From the NCBI GenBank assembly GCA_900475325.1, contig LS483371.1:1674001-1738000 (forward strand): DNA of 64,000 bases, in the 5' to 3' direction. The position numbers were made by a program, and so were the translations under genes. Position 1 is the stretch's first letter, and every line of letters starts with the position of its first letter. This stretch comes from Paucimonas lemoignei. Lineage in GTDB: Bacteria > Pseudomonadota > Gammaproteobacteria > Pseudomonadales > Pseudomonadaceae. Below, piece after piece: positions 1 to 8,962 of the stretch. The notes under the pieces were generated by a model. It did not search any database. It had not been told where the DNA came from and saw only the letters and a program-made list of their open reading frames with translations.

Positions 1-2
1 CT

Positions 3-443
3 CAGGTCAGCACGGCCGAGTCCTGCACCGGCGGCGGGATTGCCGAGGCGATTACCCGTATACCGGGTAGCTCCGCCTGGTTCGAAGCGGGATACGTGAC
101 CTATTCCAATCGGCAGAAGACGCTTCAATTGCAGGTTCCGGCAGATCTGTTCGCAAGCGTCGGAGCGGTCAGTGACGAAGTGGTGCGTGCCATGGTTCGC
201 GGCGCGCAGTTGCACAGTGAGGCGCGCTTCGCCGTCGCAGTCAGCGGCGTGGCGGGCCCGGATGGCGGTTCGAAGGACAAACCGGTAGGTACCGTCTGGG
301 TGTGTTGCGGGGCGGGTGAGCATCAGGTTTCGCGTCGATATCAGTTTGCCGGCGACCGTGACGAGGTGCGCCGACAAACGGTAAAAGCCGCGCTAGAGGG
401 GCTTATACAGCTTGTCTGCGCAGAAATACCAACTCAGGGGTAG
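3..443 (+). CDS. pncC: Nicotinamide-nucleotide amidohydrolase PncC (CinA C-terminal domain), 5' end missing
   Basis: The reading frame is open from base 3, so the gene starts before the window. The first visible residues contain the family signature TAESCTGGG, followed by the SNRQK and SGVAGPDGGS segments typical of the CinA C-terminal domain. This domain deamidates nicotinamide mononucleotide to nicotinate mononucleotide, recycling NMN released by the NAD-dependent DNA ligase in the cytosol. About 146 codons remain, close to the whole stand-alone domain (about 165 residues), so little is lost. It lies directly upstream of recA, the usual pncC/cinA-recA-recX order in Pseudomonas and many other bacteria. 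An internal ATG at 96 is not the real start, because the conserved motif lies before it. Confidence 0.9.
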   Translation, partial: QVSTAESCTGGGIAEAITRIPGSSAWFEAGYVTYSNRQKTLQLQVPADLFASVGAVSDEVVRAMVRGAQLHSEARFAVAVSGVAGPDGGSKDKPVGTVWVCCGAGEHQVSRRYQFAGDRDEVRRQTVKAALEGLIQLVCAEIPTQG

Positions 444-470
444 GCGCGCGCGCAACCCTGTGGAATAATA

Positions 471-486
471 CTGTCTACTTATACAG
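471..486 (+). promoter_or_regulatory. LexA box (SOS operator) of recA
   Basis: The 16 bases read CTGTCTACTTATACAG, a match to the gamma-proteobacterial LexA consensus CTGT-N8-ACAG with both half-sites intact. It sits 51 bp upstream of the recA ATG, where it would cover the promoter. An AT-rich TAATAC that could be the -10 overlaps its left edge. It indicates LexA repression of recA and probably recX. Confidence 0.85.
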
Positions 487-536
487 GTGTTGTGGCCGTC
501 AGGCCCCTAATTGAATTTGATTACGTGAGGACTTCA

Positions 537-1601
537 ATGGACGACAACAAGAAGAAAGCCTTGGCTGCGGCCTTGGGTCAGATCGAGCGTCAATTCGGTA
601 AAGGTGCCGTAATGCGCATGGGTGACCATGACCGCCAGGCGATTCCTTCTATTTCCACCGGTTCGCTGGGTCTGGACATTGCGCTGGGTATTGGCGGTCT
701 GCCGAAAGGCCGGATCGTTGAAATCTACGGTCCGGAATCTTCCGGTAAAACCACGCTGACGCTGTCGGTCATCGCCCAGGCCCAGAAAATGGGTGCAACC
801 TGTGCGTTCGTCGATGCCGAGCACGCGCTTGATCCAGAATACGCAGGCAAGCTGGGCGTCAATGTTGACGACCTGCTGGTTTCGCAGCCGGACACCGGCG
901 AGCAGGCACTGGAAATCACCGACATGCTGGTGCGCTCCAACGCCATCGACGTGATCGTGGTCGACTCCGTTGCCGCTCTGGTACCAAAGGCTGAAATCGA
1001 AGGTGAAATGGGCGACATGCACGTCGGCCTGCAGGCTCGTCTGATGTCCCAGGCACTGCGTAAAATCACCGGTAACATCAAGAACGCCAACTGCCTGGTT
1101 ATCTTCATTAACCAGATCCGTATGAAAATCGGTGTGATGTTCGGCAGCCCGGAAACCACCACCGGTGGTAACGCGCTGAAGTTCTACGCCTCGGTACGTC
1201 TGGACATTCGCCGCACAGGTGCAGTGAAAGAAGGCGACGAAGTTGTAGGCAGTGAAACCCGCGTCAAGGTTGTGAAGAACAAGGTGGCTCCGCCGTTCCG
1301 TCAGGCAGAGTTCCAGATTCTTTACGGCAAGGGTATCTACCTCAACGGCGAGATCATCGACTTGGCCGTGTTGCACGGTTTCGTTGAGAAGTCCGGCGCC
1401 TGGTACAGCTATCAGGGCAGCAAGATCGGTCAGGGTAAGGCCAACTCGGCCAAATTCCTGGCGGACAACCCTGAAGTGGGTGCCACCCTCGAGAAGATGA
1501 TTCGCGAGAAGCTGCTGACCCCAGGTGTCGATACCAAGTCAGAAGCCTCCCGTGCACCAGCGCCTGCTGCTGACATGGCCGATGCTGACGTTGATATCTG
1601 A
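537..1601 (+). CDS. recA: Recombinase RecA
   Basis: RecA of 354 residues. It polymerises on single-stranded DNA, catalyses strand exchange and, as a co-protease, triggers LexA self-cleavage. The Walker A motif GPESSGKT is at about residues 65-72, followed by the expected conserved blocks (VDAEHALD, the VVDSVAAL Walker B region, the [13 protein letters not shown] loop and TGGNAL). I place the start at 537 ([10 protein letters not shown]), preceded by GAGG, rather than the in-frame upstream codon at 492, which lies just past the LexA box and would add 15 non-conserved residues. The C-terminus is Ala/Asp-rich and acidic as usual. recX follows after 6 bp. Confidence 0.98.
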   Translation: MDDNKKKALAAALGQIERQFGKGAVMRMGDHDRQAIPSISTGSLGLDIALGIGGLPKGRIVEIYGPESSGKTTLTLSVIAQAQKMGATCAFVDAEHALDPEYAGKLGVNVDDLLVSQPDTGEQALEITDMLVRSNAIDVIVVDSVAALVPKAEIEGEMGDMHVGLQARLMSQALRKITGNIKNANCLVIFINQIRMKIGVMFGSPETTTGGNALKFYASVRLDIRRTGAVKEGDEVVGSETRVKVVKNKVAPPFRQAEFQILYGKGIYLNGEIIDLAVLHGFVEKSGAWYSYQGSKIGQGKANSAKFLADNPEVGATLEKMIREKLLTPGVDTKSEASRAPAPAADMADADVDI

Positions 1602-1607
1602 TAGATC

Positions 1608-2075
1608 ATGTCAGCGGTACTGGATACACCTGTCGCCGTAAGGCGAACCGCAATGGACCTGCTCGCGCGTCGCGAGCATGGTCGTGTCGAGCTGACGCGC
1701 AAGCTGCGTCAGCGTGGCGCGACGCCTGAGCTGATCGAACCCGCCTTGGACCGTCTGGTTGAGGAGGGTCTGCTCTCCGAAGCTCGCTACCTTGAAAGTT
1801 TTGTCTCTTACCGTGCACGTTCGGGTTACGGCCCTGCGCGTATTCGTGAGGAACTGAATCAGCGAGGGTTGCAGCGTGCCGAAGTCGAGCAGGCGATACG
1901 GGACTGCGGTTTCAACTGGCAGGAAAAGATGCACGAAACCTGGCAACGCAAGTTCGATGGGCATTTGCCAGTGGATGCCCGTGAGCGCGCCAAGCAAGGG
2001 CGCTTTCTGAGTTATCGCGGTTATTCGATGGAGATGATCGGCCGCTTGTTCAGCGGCCGTGGTGAAGACGACTGA
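1608..2075 (+). CDS. recX: RecA regulatory protein RecX
   Basis: A 155-residue protein matching RecX in length and in its repeated three-helix units (for example [19 protein letters not shown] near the N-terminus and [15 protein letters not shown] in the middle). RecX binds RecA filaments and limits their extension and ATPase activity. It starts 6 bp after the recA stop, so it is probably co-transcribed from the same SOS promoter by read-through. It converges with the next gene with only 3 bp between the two stop codons. Confidence 0.93.
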   Translation: MSAVLDTPVAVRRTAMDLLARREHGRVELTRKLRQRGATPELIEPALDRLVEEGLLSEARYLESFVSYRARSGYGPARIREELNQRGLQRAEVEQAIRDCGFNWQEKMHETWQRKFDGHLPVDARERAKQGRFLSYRGYSMEMIGRLFSGRGEDD

Positions 2076-2078
2076 CGT

Positions 2079-3194
2079 TTAGATCGTCTTCCAATCATCA
2101 TACTCTGTCGCCTGCATTTCTGCTGAGCGGGGAATCTGGTTTTCCGGCACGTTAATGTAGTCCACCAACTCCCGTAACCGACCCTGATTACGCCCACTGA
2201 AGCTGAATGACAAGCGCGTCAGGTGGCTGAACTCCGCTTCATATTCTTCGCCTTGATACGTGTGCTGCTGAAAGCCTTCAGTCAGGCACAGGTCGGCGAA
2301 CGCCTCTTGCAAATGATCGAGTGCCTGATCGGTCAACGGCTGGCGCATCCGAATAATGAACTTGGTTTTCAGCCAGCGGGTTGAATGGAAGTTGCTGTAG
2401 AACTGATGAATCTCCTCTACCGCCGCTTCGGCGCTGTGGACCAGACGCATCAACTTCATGTCGTTGGGAAGAATATAGCGATTGTCTTCCAGCTGATGCT
2501 TGATGAAATCCAGTGCGGTCTGCCAGAAGCTGCCACCGGGTACATCGAGCAACACGATGGGCACCAGCGGGCTTTTTCCGGTCTGAATCAGCGTCAGGAC
2601 TTCCAGCGCTTCGTCCAGCGTGCCGAAACCGCCAGGGCACAGGACCAGCGCATCAGCTTCCTTGACGAAAAACAGTTTGCGGGTAAAGAAGAAGTGGAAC
2701 GGCAGCAGGTTGCCAGTGCCCTCGACGGTGGGATTGGCATGTTGCTCAAAGGGCAGCGTGATATTGAAACCGAGGCTGTGTTCCAGCCCCGCACCCTCAT
2801 GAGCAGCAGCCATGATACCGCCGCCTGCGCCGGTGATGACCATCAGGTCCGCCTGTGCCAGCAAGCCTCCCAGTTCCTTGGCCAGCGCATACAGCGGATG
2901 CTCGGTCGGCGTGCGGGCCGAGCCGAATACCGTCACTTTGCGTCGGCCTCTGAACTGTTCGAGCACACGGAACGCGTTGTCCAGTTCTCGCAGGGCTTGA
3001 AGGGTGATTTTGGCATTCCAGCGATTGCGGTCGTCCTGAGCCATGCGCAGCACGGTCAGAATCATATCGCGGTACAGCGCCAGGTTTGGGCTGTTGGGGG
3101 CGACCAGGTTGATCTGTTCTTCGATCTTGCTGGTGAGGTCTAAACCGCTGCTCTGGAAGTGAGTGGATAAAAGATCATTGGGTACATAAGGCAT
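2079..3194 (-). CDS. LOG-family (TIGR00730/Rossmann) protein
   Basis: A 371-residue protein with the nucleotide-binding signatures of the lysine-decarboxylase-like / LONELY GUY fold: SGxGGG-like TGAGGGIMAAAHEGA at about residues 121-135 and PGGFGTLDE at about 188-196. The PGGxGTxxE motif is the hallmark of cytokinin riboside 5'-monophosphate phosphoribohydrolases (LOG) and of PpnN-like nucleosidases. At 371 residues it is longer than plant-type LOGs (about 200), with extra N-terminal helices and a C-terminal extension, so its true substrate could be a purine or pyrimidine nucleotide, as for PpnN. It is convergent with recX. The family assignment is firm; the substrate is inferred. Confidence 0.85.
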   Translation of the reverse strand: MPYVPNDLLSTHFQSSGLDLTSKIEEQINLVAPNSPNLALYRDMILTVLRMAQDDRNRWNAKITLQALRELDNAFRVLEQFRGRRKVTVFGSARTPTEHPLYALAKELGGLLAQADLMVITGAGGGIMAAAHEGAGLEHSLGFNITLPFEQHANPTVEGTGNLLPFHFFFTRKLFFVKEADALVLCPGGFGTLDEALEVLTLIQTGKSPLVPIVLLDVPGGSFWQTALDFIKHQLEDNRYILPNDMKLMRLVHSAEAAVEEIHQFYSNFHSTRWLKTKFIIRMRQPLTDQALDHLQEAFADLCLTEGFQQHTYQGEEYEAEFSHLTRLSFSFSGRNQGRLRELVDYINVPENQIPRSAEMQATEYDDWKTI

Positions 3195-3369
3195 TCAGGG
3201 CTTCTCCATGCGCGATCGCTTCAGCCCACAGTGTCGTCTGAGGCGTGGCGCTTATTCCGATGCGTTAATGTGCCTAGCCTGATGGGCGCTGGCAATCTTT
3301 GAGTAACGCATCGGTGTTTCGCTGGACAGCTTTGGGGGGATTCTGTATCGGCCTGCAATGCTCATTGCT

Positions 3370-3459
3370 TGTGGGATCGGCTTTAGCCGGGAAGGGGTGG
3401 TACGGCCGCAGGAATGATTCGTCTGCAATGAAGCCTTCCCGGCTAGAGCCGGTCCCACA
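3370..3459. repeat. REP pair, class A (GTGGGA-CCGGCTTTAGCCGGGAAG type)
   Basis: An imperfect palindromic unit at 3371-3394 (GTGGGATCGGCTTTAGCC and GGGAAG) is followed about 40 bp later by its inverted copy at 3435-3458. Each unit is itself a small stem-loop (CGGCTttAGCCGG), and together they form a long hairpin, the arrangement of Pseudomonas REP doublets. It lies between the convergent LOG-family gene's start region and the next minus-strand gene. The same class recurs at 10354 and, as a single unit, at 46488. Confidence 0.75.
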
Positions 3460-3488
3460 AGACCGTGCCCGAGCCAGCGCCTTCGCTT

Positions 3489-3902
3489 TTACTTCTTCTT
3501 GACCGAGCAATCGCCCGCTTTGAACACCTGAACAGCGACCGGGCGGTTGGTTTTGTATTCGGTGAATTGATACTTGAGCACAGCGCCCTTGGTCATCAAT
3601 TGGCGATAGCCGTTGTTATGGCACACGCTGTTGCCCAACTGATTGCGCACCGAGTCAGGGTCGGCACGCATTTGCTGAGCCTGGCCCGCTTGCACGCTCA
3701 GGTGGTTGATCAACTGATTGCCTTCAACCGTGTAGCCCTGATCGAGAATATCTTCGTTGATCGCCCGTGGCGTACCGACGCTGCTTTCCTTCGCAACTTG
3801 TTCAAGCATTTTGCTCAGCTCGAATTCCTGCTTTGACGCCGCCTGGGCGCACAAAGGGGTGACGAGCAGCAGCGTAAGGGTAGGGACGATAAGGCGCAGC
3901 AT
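3489..3902 (-). CDS. Small secreted protein, quorum-sensing-regulated virulence factor-like (PA3611 family)
   Basis: I take the start at 3902, where the ATG is preceded by AGGAGA, giving 137 residues. An upstream in-frame start (4046) would add a non-signal-like leader. The N-terminus MLRLIVPTLTLLLVTPLCAQA is a classical Sec signal peptide with an AxA cleavage site near residue 21. The mature domain is about 115 residues with two cysteines (CHNNGY and GDCSVKKK) that could form a disulfide in the periplasm. Length, signal peptide and location a few genes from recA-recX agree with PA3611 of P. aeruginosa, a family annotated as quorum-sensing-regulated virulence factor of unknown activity. The family call comes from recall of context and shape, not from a search. 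Confidence 0.6.
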   Translation of the reverse strand: MLRLIVPTLTLLLVTPLCAQAASKQEFELSKMLEQVAKESSVGTPRAINEDILDQGYTVEGNQLINHLSVQAGQAQQMRADPDSVRNQLGNSVCHNNGYRQLMTKGAVLKYQFTEYKTNRPVAVQVFKAGDCSVKKK

Positions 3903-4156
3903 TAGTTTCTCCTGATTCAGTGACTGGCCCTTGGACCGGTAACCGCAAAGTATGTTCACAACGCGGCGCGCCGCACGTGGCTCTATGATGGCAAGTGTTT
4001 CGGTAACGCAGAAGTATAAAGACGAGTTCCTGCGAAAGCGATTCATGCTGAACAGCGCAGGCCGTATTCAGTAAGGCTCTGGTAAACTGCGCGAACTTTA
4101 AGCCCATCCCGAGTTATTGCAGTGCTCACGCTTTCTATTCATTGGCGCGCGCTTTC

Positions 4157-4867
4157 ATGAGCCACGCCGTTTCTCGTCTGCGCGATCGGCGTCTGGCGCA
4201 AAGCACCAAGCCCTTTATTGCCCGTGGATCACGCGCCCCGCGCTGCAATCAATGCCGGGTCATTCCCGATTATTGCCTGTGTGCCTGGAAGCCGAGCGTT
4301 GCCGCCAATTCAGCCATGTGCCTGTTGATGTATGACACCGAGCCGCTCAAGCCGACCAATACCGGCTGGCTGATCGCCGATATCATCGATGACACCCATG
4401 CGTTTGGCTGGTCGCGGATCGACGTCGACGAACAATTGCAGGCCCTGCTGGATGATCCTCAGTGGCAGCCTTATATCGTCTTCCCCGGCGAGTTCGTGGC
4501 GCCTGAGCGAGTGGTCAATCAAGTGGAGAGCGTGGAGGGCAAGCGCCCGCTGTTCATTCTGCTGGATGCCACCTGGACCGAAGCCCGCAAGATGTTTCGC
4601 AAGAGCCCGTATCTGGAGCGCTTCCCGGTGCTGAGCCTTGAATCGGAGCAGTTGTCTCGCTATCGCCTGCGGCGCTCCAAGCGTGATGACCACTTCTGCA
4701 CGGCCGAGGTGGCCGCCCTGTGCCTGGAGCTGGCAGGTGACACCCAGGCAAGCGGTGTGCTGGACGCTTATCTGGATGTATTTACCGCGCACTATCTGGG
4801 CGCCAAGTATCAGAATCCGGTTGATGTTGATGATGCTTCGCACACCCATTTGAAGGCTTTTCTCTGA
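4157..4867 (+). CDS. DTW-domain tRNA-uridine aminocarboxypropyltransferase (YfiP/TapT-like)
   Basis: A 236-residue protein carrying the DTW superfamily signature DATWTEARKMF at about residues 138-148, which names the family (D-T-W; here DATW). The N-terminal Cys cluster (RCNQCRVIPDYCLCAW) is a likely metal site also typical of the family. DTW proteins transfer an aminocarboxypropyl group from SAM to uridine (acp3U) in tRNA. I chose the ATG at 4157; a TTG at 4142 is in frame, but neither has a convincing Shine-Dalgarno sequence. It stands alone on the plus strand between a minus-strand gene and erdR. Confidence 0.85.
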   Translation: MSHAVSRLRDRRLAQSTKPFIARGSRAPRCNQCRVIPDYCLCAWKPSVAANSAMCLLMYDTEPLKPTNTGWLIADIIDDTHAFGWSRIDVDEQLQALLDDPQWQPYIVFPGEFVAPERVVNQVESVEGKRPLFILLDATWTEARKMFRKSPYLERFPVLSLESEQLSRYRLRRSKRDDHFCTAEVAALCLELAGDTQASGVLDAYLDVFTAHYLGAKYQNPVDVDDASHTHLKAFL

Positions 4868-5069
4868 ATGTTTTACGGTGCAATAAATAGCCCGCAGATA
4901 AGCGCACAATAGAGCCCGCCCCGGCCTGCGGCGTAATGCTTGACCGCCTCAGGTTCGCTGGGCATGCTGGCGCCGCATAAAAAGGTCACCGACCAGTTTT
5001 ACCGGCATTTGCCGATGCCTTGCTGAGCGTTGAATGGATCGACGCTCACTGATATGAACAGGATCACCC

Positions 5070-5717
5070 ATGACCTACGAAATCCTGATTGCCGATGATC
5101 ACCCGCTGTTTCGCAGCGCGTTGCATCAGGCGGTGAGTCTTGGCCTCGGCCCCGATGTAAGGCTGGTAGAGGTAGAGAGCATCGCCGAGCTGGAAACGCG
5201 TCTGGCGGAAAAAGCTGACTGGGATCTGGTGCTGCTGGATTTGAACATGCCGGGCGCCTATGGGTTTTCCGGGCTGGTGCTGCTGCGCGGGCAATACCCG
5301 CAGATCCCGGTGGTCATGGTGTCGGCTCAGGAAGAAGCGTCGATTGTGGTCAGGTCCCGAGAGTTTGGCGCCAGCGGCTTCATCCCTAAGTCCAGCGGGC
5401 TGGAAACCATTCAAATGGCCGTGCGCAAGGTGCTCGAGGGTGATGTCTGGTGGCCGCCTCAGGCCAGCGAAACGATCAGTGTGTCTGCCGAAGCCAAAGC
5501 CGCCAGTGCCGGGCTCGCAAGCCTGACACCACAGCAGTTCCGGGTTTTGACCATGGTCTGTGAAGGGTTGCTGAACAAGCAGATCGCGTATGAGTTGAGC
5601 GTTTCCGAAGCCACGATCAAAGCTCACGTCACGGCCATCTTCCGTAAACTGGGCGTTCGAACCCGGACGCAAGCGGCCCTGTTGTTGCAACAACTGGAAT
5701 CGATTTCCTCCAACTGA
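5070..5717 (+). CDS. erdR: LuxR-type response regulator ErdR-like
   Basis: A 215-residue NarL/FixJ-type response regulator. The receiver domain spans about residues 1-120, with the acidic pocket DD at 9-10, phospho-acceptor D57 in LLDLNMPG and the conserved lysine in IPKSS. The LuxR helix-turn-helix lies at about 148-205 (LTPQQFRVLTMVCEG, LLNKQIAYELSVSEATIKAHV). Its immediate neighbour dgkA matches the PA3604(erdR)-PA3603(dgkA) order in P. aeruginosa, where ErdR controls ethanol and acetate oxidation genes. No histidine kinase is adjacent, so it is an orphan regulator here. The specific name rests on synteny. Confidence 0.8.
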   Translation: MTYEILIADDHPLFRSALHQAVSLGLGPDVRLVEVESIAELETRLAEKADWDLVLLDLNMPGAYGFSGLVLLRGQYPQIPVVMVSAQEEASIVVRSREFGASGFIPKSSGLETIQMAVRKVLEGDVWWPPQASETISVSAEAKAASAGLASLTPQQFRVLTMVCEGLLNKQIAYELSVSEATIKAHVTAIFRKLGVRTRTQAALLLQQLESISSN

Positions 5718-5801
5718 CCGGCAGTAACGCGCTTGTCATTCACGCTTTTTTGACCTGTCCTCGATTAGCGTCCACTTTCTTTTTTGCGCAGCCGCCTATC
5801 T

Positions 5802-6167
5802 ATGTCACCTTTCAAAGGCCAAACCGGCCTCAAACGCATCCTCAACGCCGCTGGCTACTCCTTCGATGGCCTGTCAGCCGCCTTTAAAGGTGAGGCTGCC
5901 TTTCGCCAGCTGGTGTTACTCAACGTGATCCTGATCCCGTTGTCCTTCGTGATCGATGTCAGCAAGGGCGAACACGCGTTGCTGATTGCCGTGTGTCTGC
6001 TGGCCCTGATTGTTGAGTTGCTCAACTCGGCAGTGGAAGCGGCCATCGACCGTATTTCTCTGGACCTGCATCCGCTGTCGAAAAACGCCAAGGACATGGG
6101 CAGTGCGGCCCAGATGGTTTCACTGACCATGATCGCGGTGGTATGGGCTCTGATCCTGTTTGGTTGA
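5802..6167 (+). CDS. dgkA: Diacylglycerol kinase
   Basis: A 121-residue integral membrane protein with three hydrophobic segments, the size and topology of the trimeric prokaryotic diacylglycerol kinase. The active-site signature ELLNSAVEAAIDR is at about residues 70-82, with NAKDMGSAAQM following. It phosphorylates diacylglycerol to phosphatidate in the inner membrane, recycling lipid released by osmoregulated glucan and LPS modification. Start at ATG 5802 (MSPFKGQTG) rather than the in-frame TTG at 5784. It ends 5 bp before the convergent finR stop. Confidence 0.95.
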   Translation: MSPFKGQTGLKRILNAAGYSFDGLSAAFKGEAAFRQLVLLNVILIPLSFVIDVSKGEHALLIAVCLLALIVELLNSAVEAAIDRISLDLHPLSKNAKDMGSAAQMVSLTMIAVVWALILFG

Positions 6168-6172
6168 GCCTC

Positions 6173-7099
6173 TCAGTACATGCTCGGCAACACGATCTCA
6201 TCGCTGCGCTTAACGTCGGCGGTCAACGAGCGGCACAGGTCGAGGAATTCACGCATGGCAGAGGTCTGGTACTTCTGCTTGTGCCAGATGAAATAGAACT
6301 GCCGGGACAGGTCCAACTCGGGCGTTTCTACCGCCACCAGGCTGCCGCGCCGGATGGCGTCACGCAGCGCCAGGCGCGAAATGCAGCCGATACCCAGCCC
6401 TGACTCCACCGCGCGCTTGATGGCTTCGGTATGTTCCAGCTCCAGCCGCACGTTCAGCGCGTTGCGGTGGTGACGCATGGCCTGGTCGAAGGTCAGCCGC
6501 GTGCCCGAGCCCTGTTCGCGCAGGATCCACGCCTCTTCGGTCAGCTCTTCCAGGCTCGCCCGGCCACGCTTGGCCAGCGGGTGTTGTGGCGCACAGAACA
6601 CCACCAGTTCGTCTTCAACCCAGCGTTGCACCTCGATATCAGGATGGGTGCAATCGCCTTCGATCAGACCCAGGTCAATTTCGTAGTGCGCGACTTGTTG
6701 CACGATGTGCTCGGTGTTCTGCACATGCAGTTTGACCTGGCTTTCCGGGTGGCGCTGCATGAAGCTGCCGATCAGCAAGGTCGCTAGGTAGTTACCGATA
6801 GTCAGGGTCGCGCCCACCGCCAGCGAGCCGAAGCCAGACTTGCCATTGAGCAGGTCTTCGATCTCCTTGGCCTGGTCCAGCAGGGCGACCGCCTGGGGCA
6901 ACAGCTGTCGACCCGTGGCGTTCAGGCTCAGCCGTTTACCTGCCCGGTCAAACAGCTGGCAGCTGGACTGACGTTCGAGTTCGGTGATCGACGTGCTGGC
7001 GGCCGATTGCGACAGCGATAACAGGATCGCAGCCCGGGAAACGCTTTCCTGTTGGGCCACGGCGACAAAAACCTGGAGTTGACGGAGAGTAAATCGCAT
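6173..7099 (-). CDS. finR: LysR-type regulator FinR-like, divergent to fpr
   Basis: A 308-residue LysR-type regulator. The winged helix-turn-helix is at residues 1-60 (LRQLQVFVAVAQQESVSRAA, LSLSQSAASTSITELE) and the effector-binding domain (periplasmic-binding-protein fold) runs from about 90 to the end. It is divergently arranged with fpr, exactly the finR-fpr arrangement in P. putida and P. aeruginosa, where FinR activates fpr under superoxide and sulfite stress and can repress its own gene. The start at 7099 gives the canonical MRFTLRQLQ N-terminus. Identity as FinR rests on this gene pair. Confidence 0.83.
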   Translation of the reverse strand: MRFTLRQLQVFVAVAQQESVSRAAILLSLSQSAASTSITELERQSSCQLFDRAGKRLSLNATGRQLLPQAVALLDQAKEIEDLLNGKSGFGSLAVGATLTIGNYLATLLIGSFMQRHPESQVKLHVQNTEHIVQQVAHYEIDLGLIEGDCTHPDIEVQRWVEDELVVFCAPQHPLAKRGRASLEELTEEAWILREQGSGTRLTFDQAMRHHRNALNVRLELEHTEAIKRAVESGLGIGCISRLALRDAIRRGSLVAVETPELDLSRQFYFIWHKQKYQTSAMREFLDLCRSLTADVKRSDEIVLPSMY

Positions 7100-7220
7100 A
7101 TCTATATAACCGATAACCTATATCTTGATAATCCATTTAACAGATATTGTGCTTGCCACTAGAATACCGCGCAATAGCGCTCCTACCCGGCGCATGCGAA
7201 TCTCAGGAGTTTTCACGTCA
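7100..7220. promoter_or_regulatory. Divergent finR/fpr control region
   Basis: The 121-bp space between the divergent ATGs is AT-rich on the finR side. Two GATAA elements lie 15 bp apart (GATAACC at 7112 and GATAATCC at 7127), inside a stretch flanked by TATA-rich sequence. LysR regulators usually bind such shared regions; I cannot define the exact FinR operator from the sequence. The fpr ribosome-binding site AGGAG is at 7205-7209. Confidence 0.35.
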
Positions 7221-8000
7221 ATGAGCAACATGAACCACGAACGTGTACTTAGTGTCCATCACTGGAACGACACGCTCTTCAGTTTCAAGTGCACCCGCGA
7301 TCCAGGTCTGCGTTTCGAGAACGGTCAGTTCGTCATGATCGGTCTGCAGCAGCCGAACGGGCGCCCGCTCATGCGTGCCTACTCGATCGCCAGCCCGAAT
7401 TGGGAAGAGCATCTCGAATTCTTCAGCATCAAAGTGCCGGATGGTCCCCTGACCTCCCAGCTGCAGCACTTGAAGGAAGGCGACGAGATCATCATCAGCA
7501 AAAAGCCTACGGGCACGCTGGTACTCGATGACCTAAAGCCGGGCAAACACCTTTACCTGCTCAGCACCGGCACCGGTCTGGCGCCGTTCATGAGCGTCAT
7601 CCAGGACCCGGAAACCTACGAGCGTTTCGAAAAAGTCATCCTCTGCCACGGCGTGCGTTACGTGAATGAAGTCGCCTACCGCGAATTCATCACCGAGCAC
7701 CTGCCGCAGAACGAGTTCTTCGGCGAAGCCCTCCGCGACAAGCTGATCTACTACCCAACCGTTACCCGCGAGCCATTCGAAAACGAAGGCCGCCTGACTG
7801 ACCTGATGCGCAGCGGCAAGCTGTTCAGCGACATCGGTCTGCCACCTATCAACCCTCAGGACGACCGCGCCATGCTGTGCGGTAGCCCGAGCATGCTCGA
7901 CGAGACCAGCGAAGTGCTCAACAGCTTCGGCCTGACGGTTTCGCCACGTATGCGTGAGCCGGGCGATTACTTGATCGAGCGTGCATTCGTCGAGAAGTAA
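7221..8000 (+). CDS. fpr: Ferredoxin/flavodoxin--NADP+ reductase
   Basis: A 259-residue FAD-containing reductase. The FAD-binding motif RAYSIASPNWE (RxYS) is at about residues 50-60, the NADP-binding segment LSTGTGLAPFMS at about 113-124, and the C-terminal block reads AMLCGSPSM with a terminal VEK. It exchanges electrons between NADPH and ferredoxins or flavodoxin, supporting the superoxide response and Fe-S or haem metabolism. Start at ATG 7221, preceded by AGGAG; the longer in-frame extension from 7125 would run through the regulatory region. Divergent to the LysR regulator finR, and followed by a strong terminator. Confidence 0.93.
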   Translation: MSNMNHERVLSVHHWNDTLFSFKCTRDPGLRFENGQFVMIGLQQPNGRPLMRAYSIASPNWEEHLEFFSIKVPDGPLTSQLQHLKEGDEIIISKKPTGTLVLDDLKPGKHLYLLSTGTGLAPFMSVIQDPETYERFEKVILCHGVRYVNEVAYREFITEHLPQNEFFGEALRDKLIYYPTVTREPFENEGRLTDLMRSGKLFSDIGLPPINPQDDRAMLCGSPSMLDETSEVLNSFGLTVSPRMREPGDYLIERAFVEK

Positions 8001-8048
8001 GCGCTGATTTACAGGCGGGGTGTGTTCTGCACATCCTGCCCTCGTAAC

Positions 8049-8089
8049 AAAAAAACCGCCTGGGGGTCACGGACCAGGCGGTTTTTTTG
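8049..8089. terminator. Bidirectional rho-independent terminator, fpr/trmO
   Basis: The stem AAAAAACCGCCTGG pairs with CCAGGCGGTTTTTTT around a short loop, with A-tracts and T-tracts on both sides. It can stop transcription from fpr on the plus strand and from trmO on the minus strand. Confidence 0.9.
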
Positions 8090-8111
8090 TGGCGCAAGAT
8101 TCGTCGGCCCT

Positions 8112-8816
8112 TTAGCTATTGGCCGCAACCACTTCCAGTACCCTGATCGTTCCCGGCTGCGGGTAATGCCAGCGCACATCCAGGTCCCAGAATTGCGCGC
8201 CGTAGCGGCGTTCCGGTGTGGGTGTCTGGTAAGCAGGGCGTGGGTCTTGAGCCAGGCATTGTTCAATCAACTGAATCAACGGCTCCTGCAGGCGCAAACC
8301 GTGTTCATGGGCCTGGGTCAATGCACAGGGTTCCCAGTTCACCGGGATCAACTCGGGGGCGGCGCTGGCAATCTGGTTGGTCGCGCCCGCTACGCTGTCT
8401 GCATAAGGCACATAGGGTTTGATATCCAGCACCGGTGTGCCGTCCAGCAGGTCGATGCCTGACAGCCACAGGCGTCCGGCTTCGACCTTGTCGAGCTTGA
8501 CCACTGATTGGCCGATGCCATTGGGGCGGTGGGTGGCGCGAGTGGCGAACACGCCCATCGACTGATTGCCGCCCAGGCGCGGAGGGCGAACCTTGAGGCG
8601 TGGCTTGTCTTCCAATGCCAGATGGAACAGGAACAACAACCAGACATGGCTGACCTGCTCCAGGCCCTGCACGGCATCGCCTTGATCGAACGGCGCCACC
8701 AATTCCAGCACGCCACGAGCCGCAGGTGCCAGTTGCGGCTGACGCGGGATGGCGAACTTCTCCTTGAAGCAGGAGCGCACGAAGCCAATGGGGGAGACGT
8801 TGTAGGTGTCAGGCAT
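8112..8816 (-). CDS. trmO: tRNA (N6-threonylcarbamoyladenosine-37 N6)-methyltransferase TrmO
   Basis: A 234-residue TrmO/TsaA (UPF0066, YaeB) protein. The N-terminus carries PIGFVRSCFKEKFAIPRQP (residues 8-26), the middle has the SAM-site blocks ATRATHRPNGIGQSVV (about 91-106), and LLDGTPVLDIKPYVPYAD is at about 122-139; all are signatures of this beta-barrel methyltransferase. It methylates ct6A/t6A37 in tRNA-Thr. The C-terminal extension after about residue 150 is the usual proteobacterial domain. It is transcribed on its own, ending at the shared terminator with fpr. Confidence 0.93.
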   Translation of the reverse strand: MPDTYNVSPIGFVRSCFKEKFAIPRQPQLAPAARGVLELVAPFDQGDAVQGLEQVSHVWLLFLFHLALEDKPRLKVRPPRLGGNQSMGVFATRATHRPNGIGQSVVKLDKVEAGRLWLSGIDLLDGTPVLDIKPYVPYADSVAGATNQIASAAPELIPVNWEPCALTQAHEHGLRLQEPLIQLIEQCLAQDPRPAYQTPTPERRYGAQFWDLDVRWHYPQPGTIRVLEVVAANS

Positions 8817-8845
8817 GTGGGGTGTCTGGTCTGAGAGGGATACCC

Positions 8846-8938
8846 TGTGGGAGCGAATTCATTCGCGAAGGCGGTTTTCCTGCCGATGGATATGCGGCGG
8901 CTGTACTGGCCTCTTCGCGAATGAATTCGCTCCCACAG
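8846..8938. repeat. REP pair, class B (TGTGGGAGCGAATTC-ATTCGCGAAG type)
   Basis: The unit at 8846-8870 is repeated in inverted orientation at 8913-8938. Each unit contains the inner palindrome GAATTCATTC. It fills the gap between the trmO start and the DUF1456 gene. Related units with GAGCTTGCTC in place of GAATTCATTC occur at 46575 and 49811. Confidence 0.75.
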
Positions 8939-8962
8939 ATCGCGCCCTAGGTTCTGGCTCTT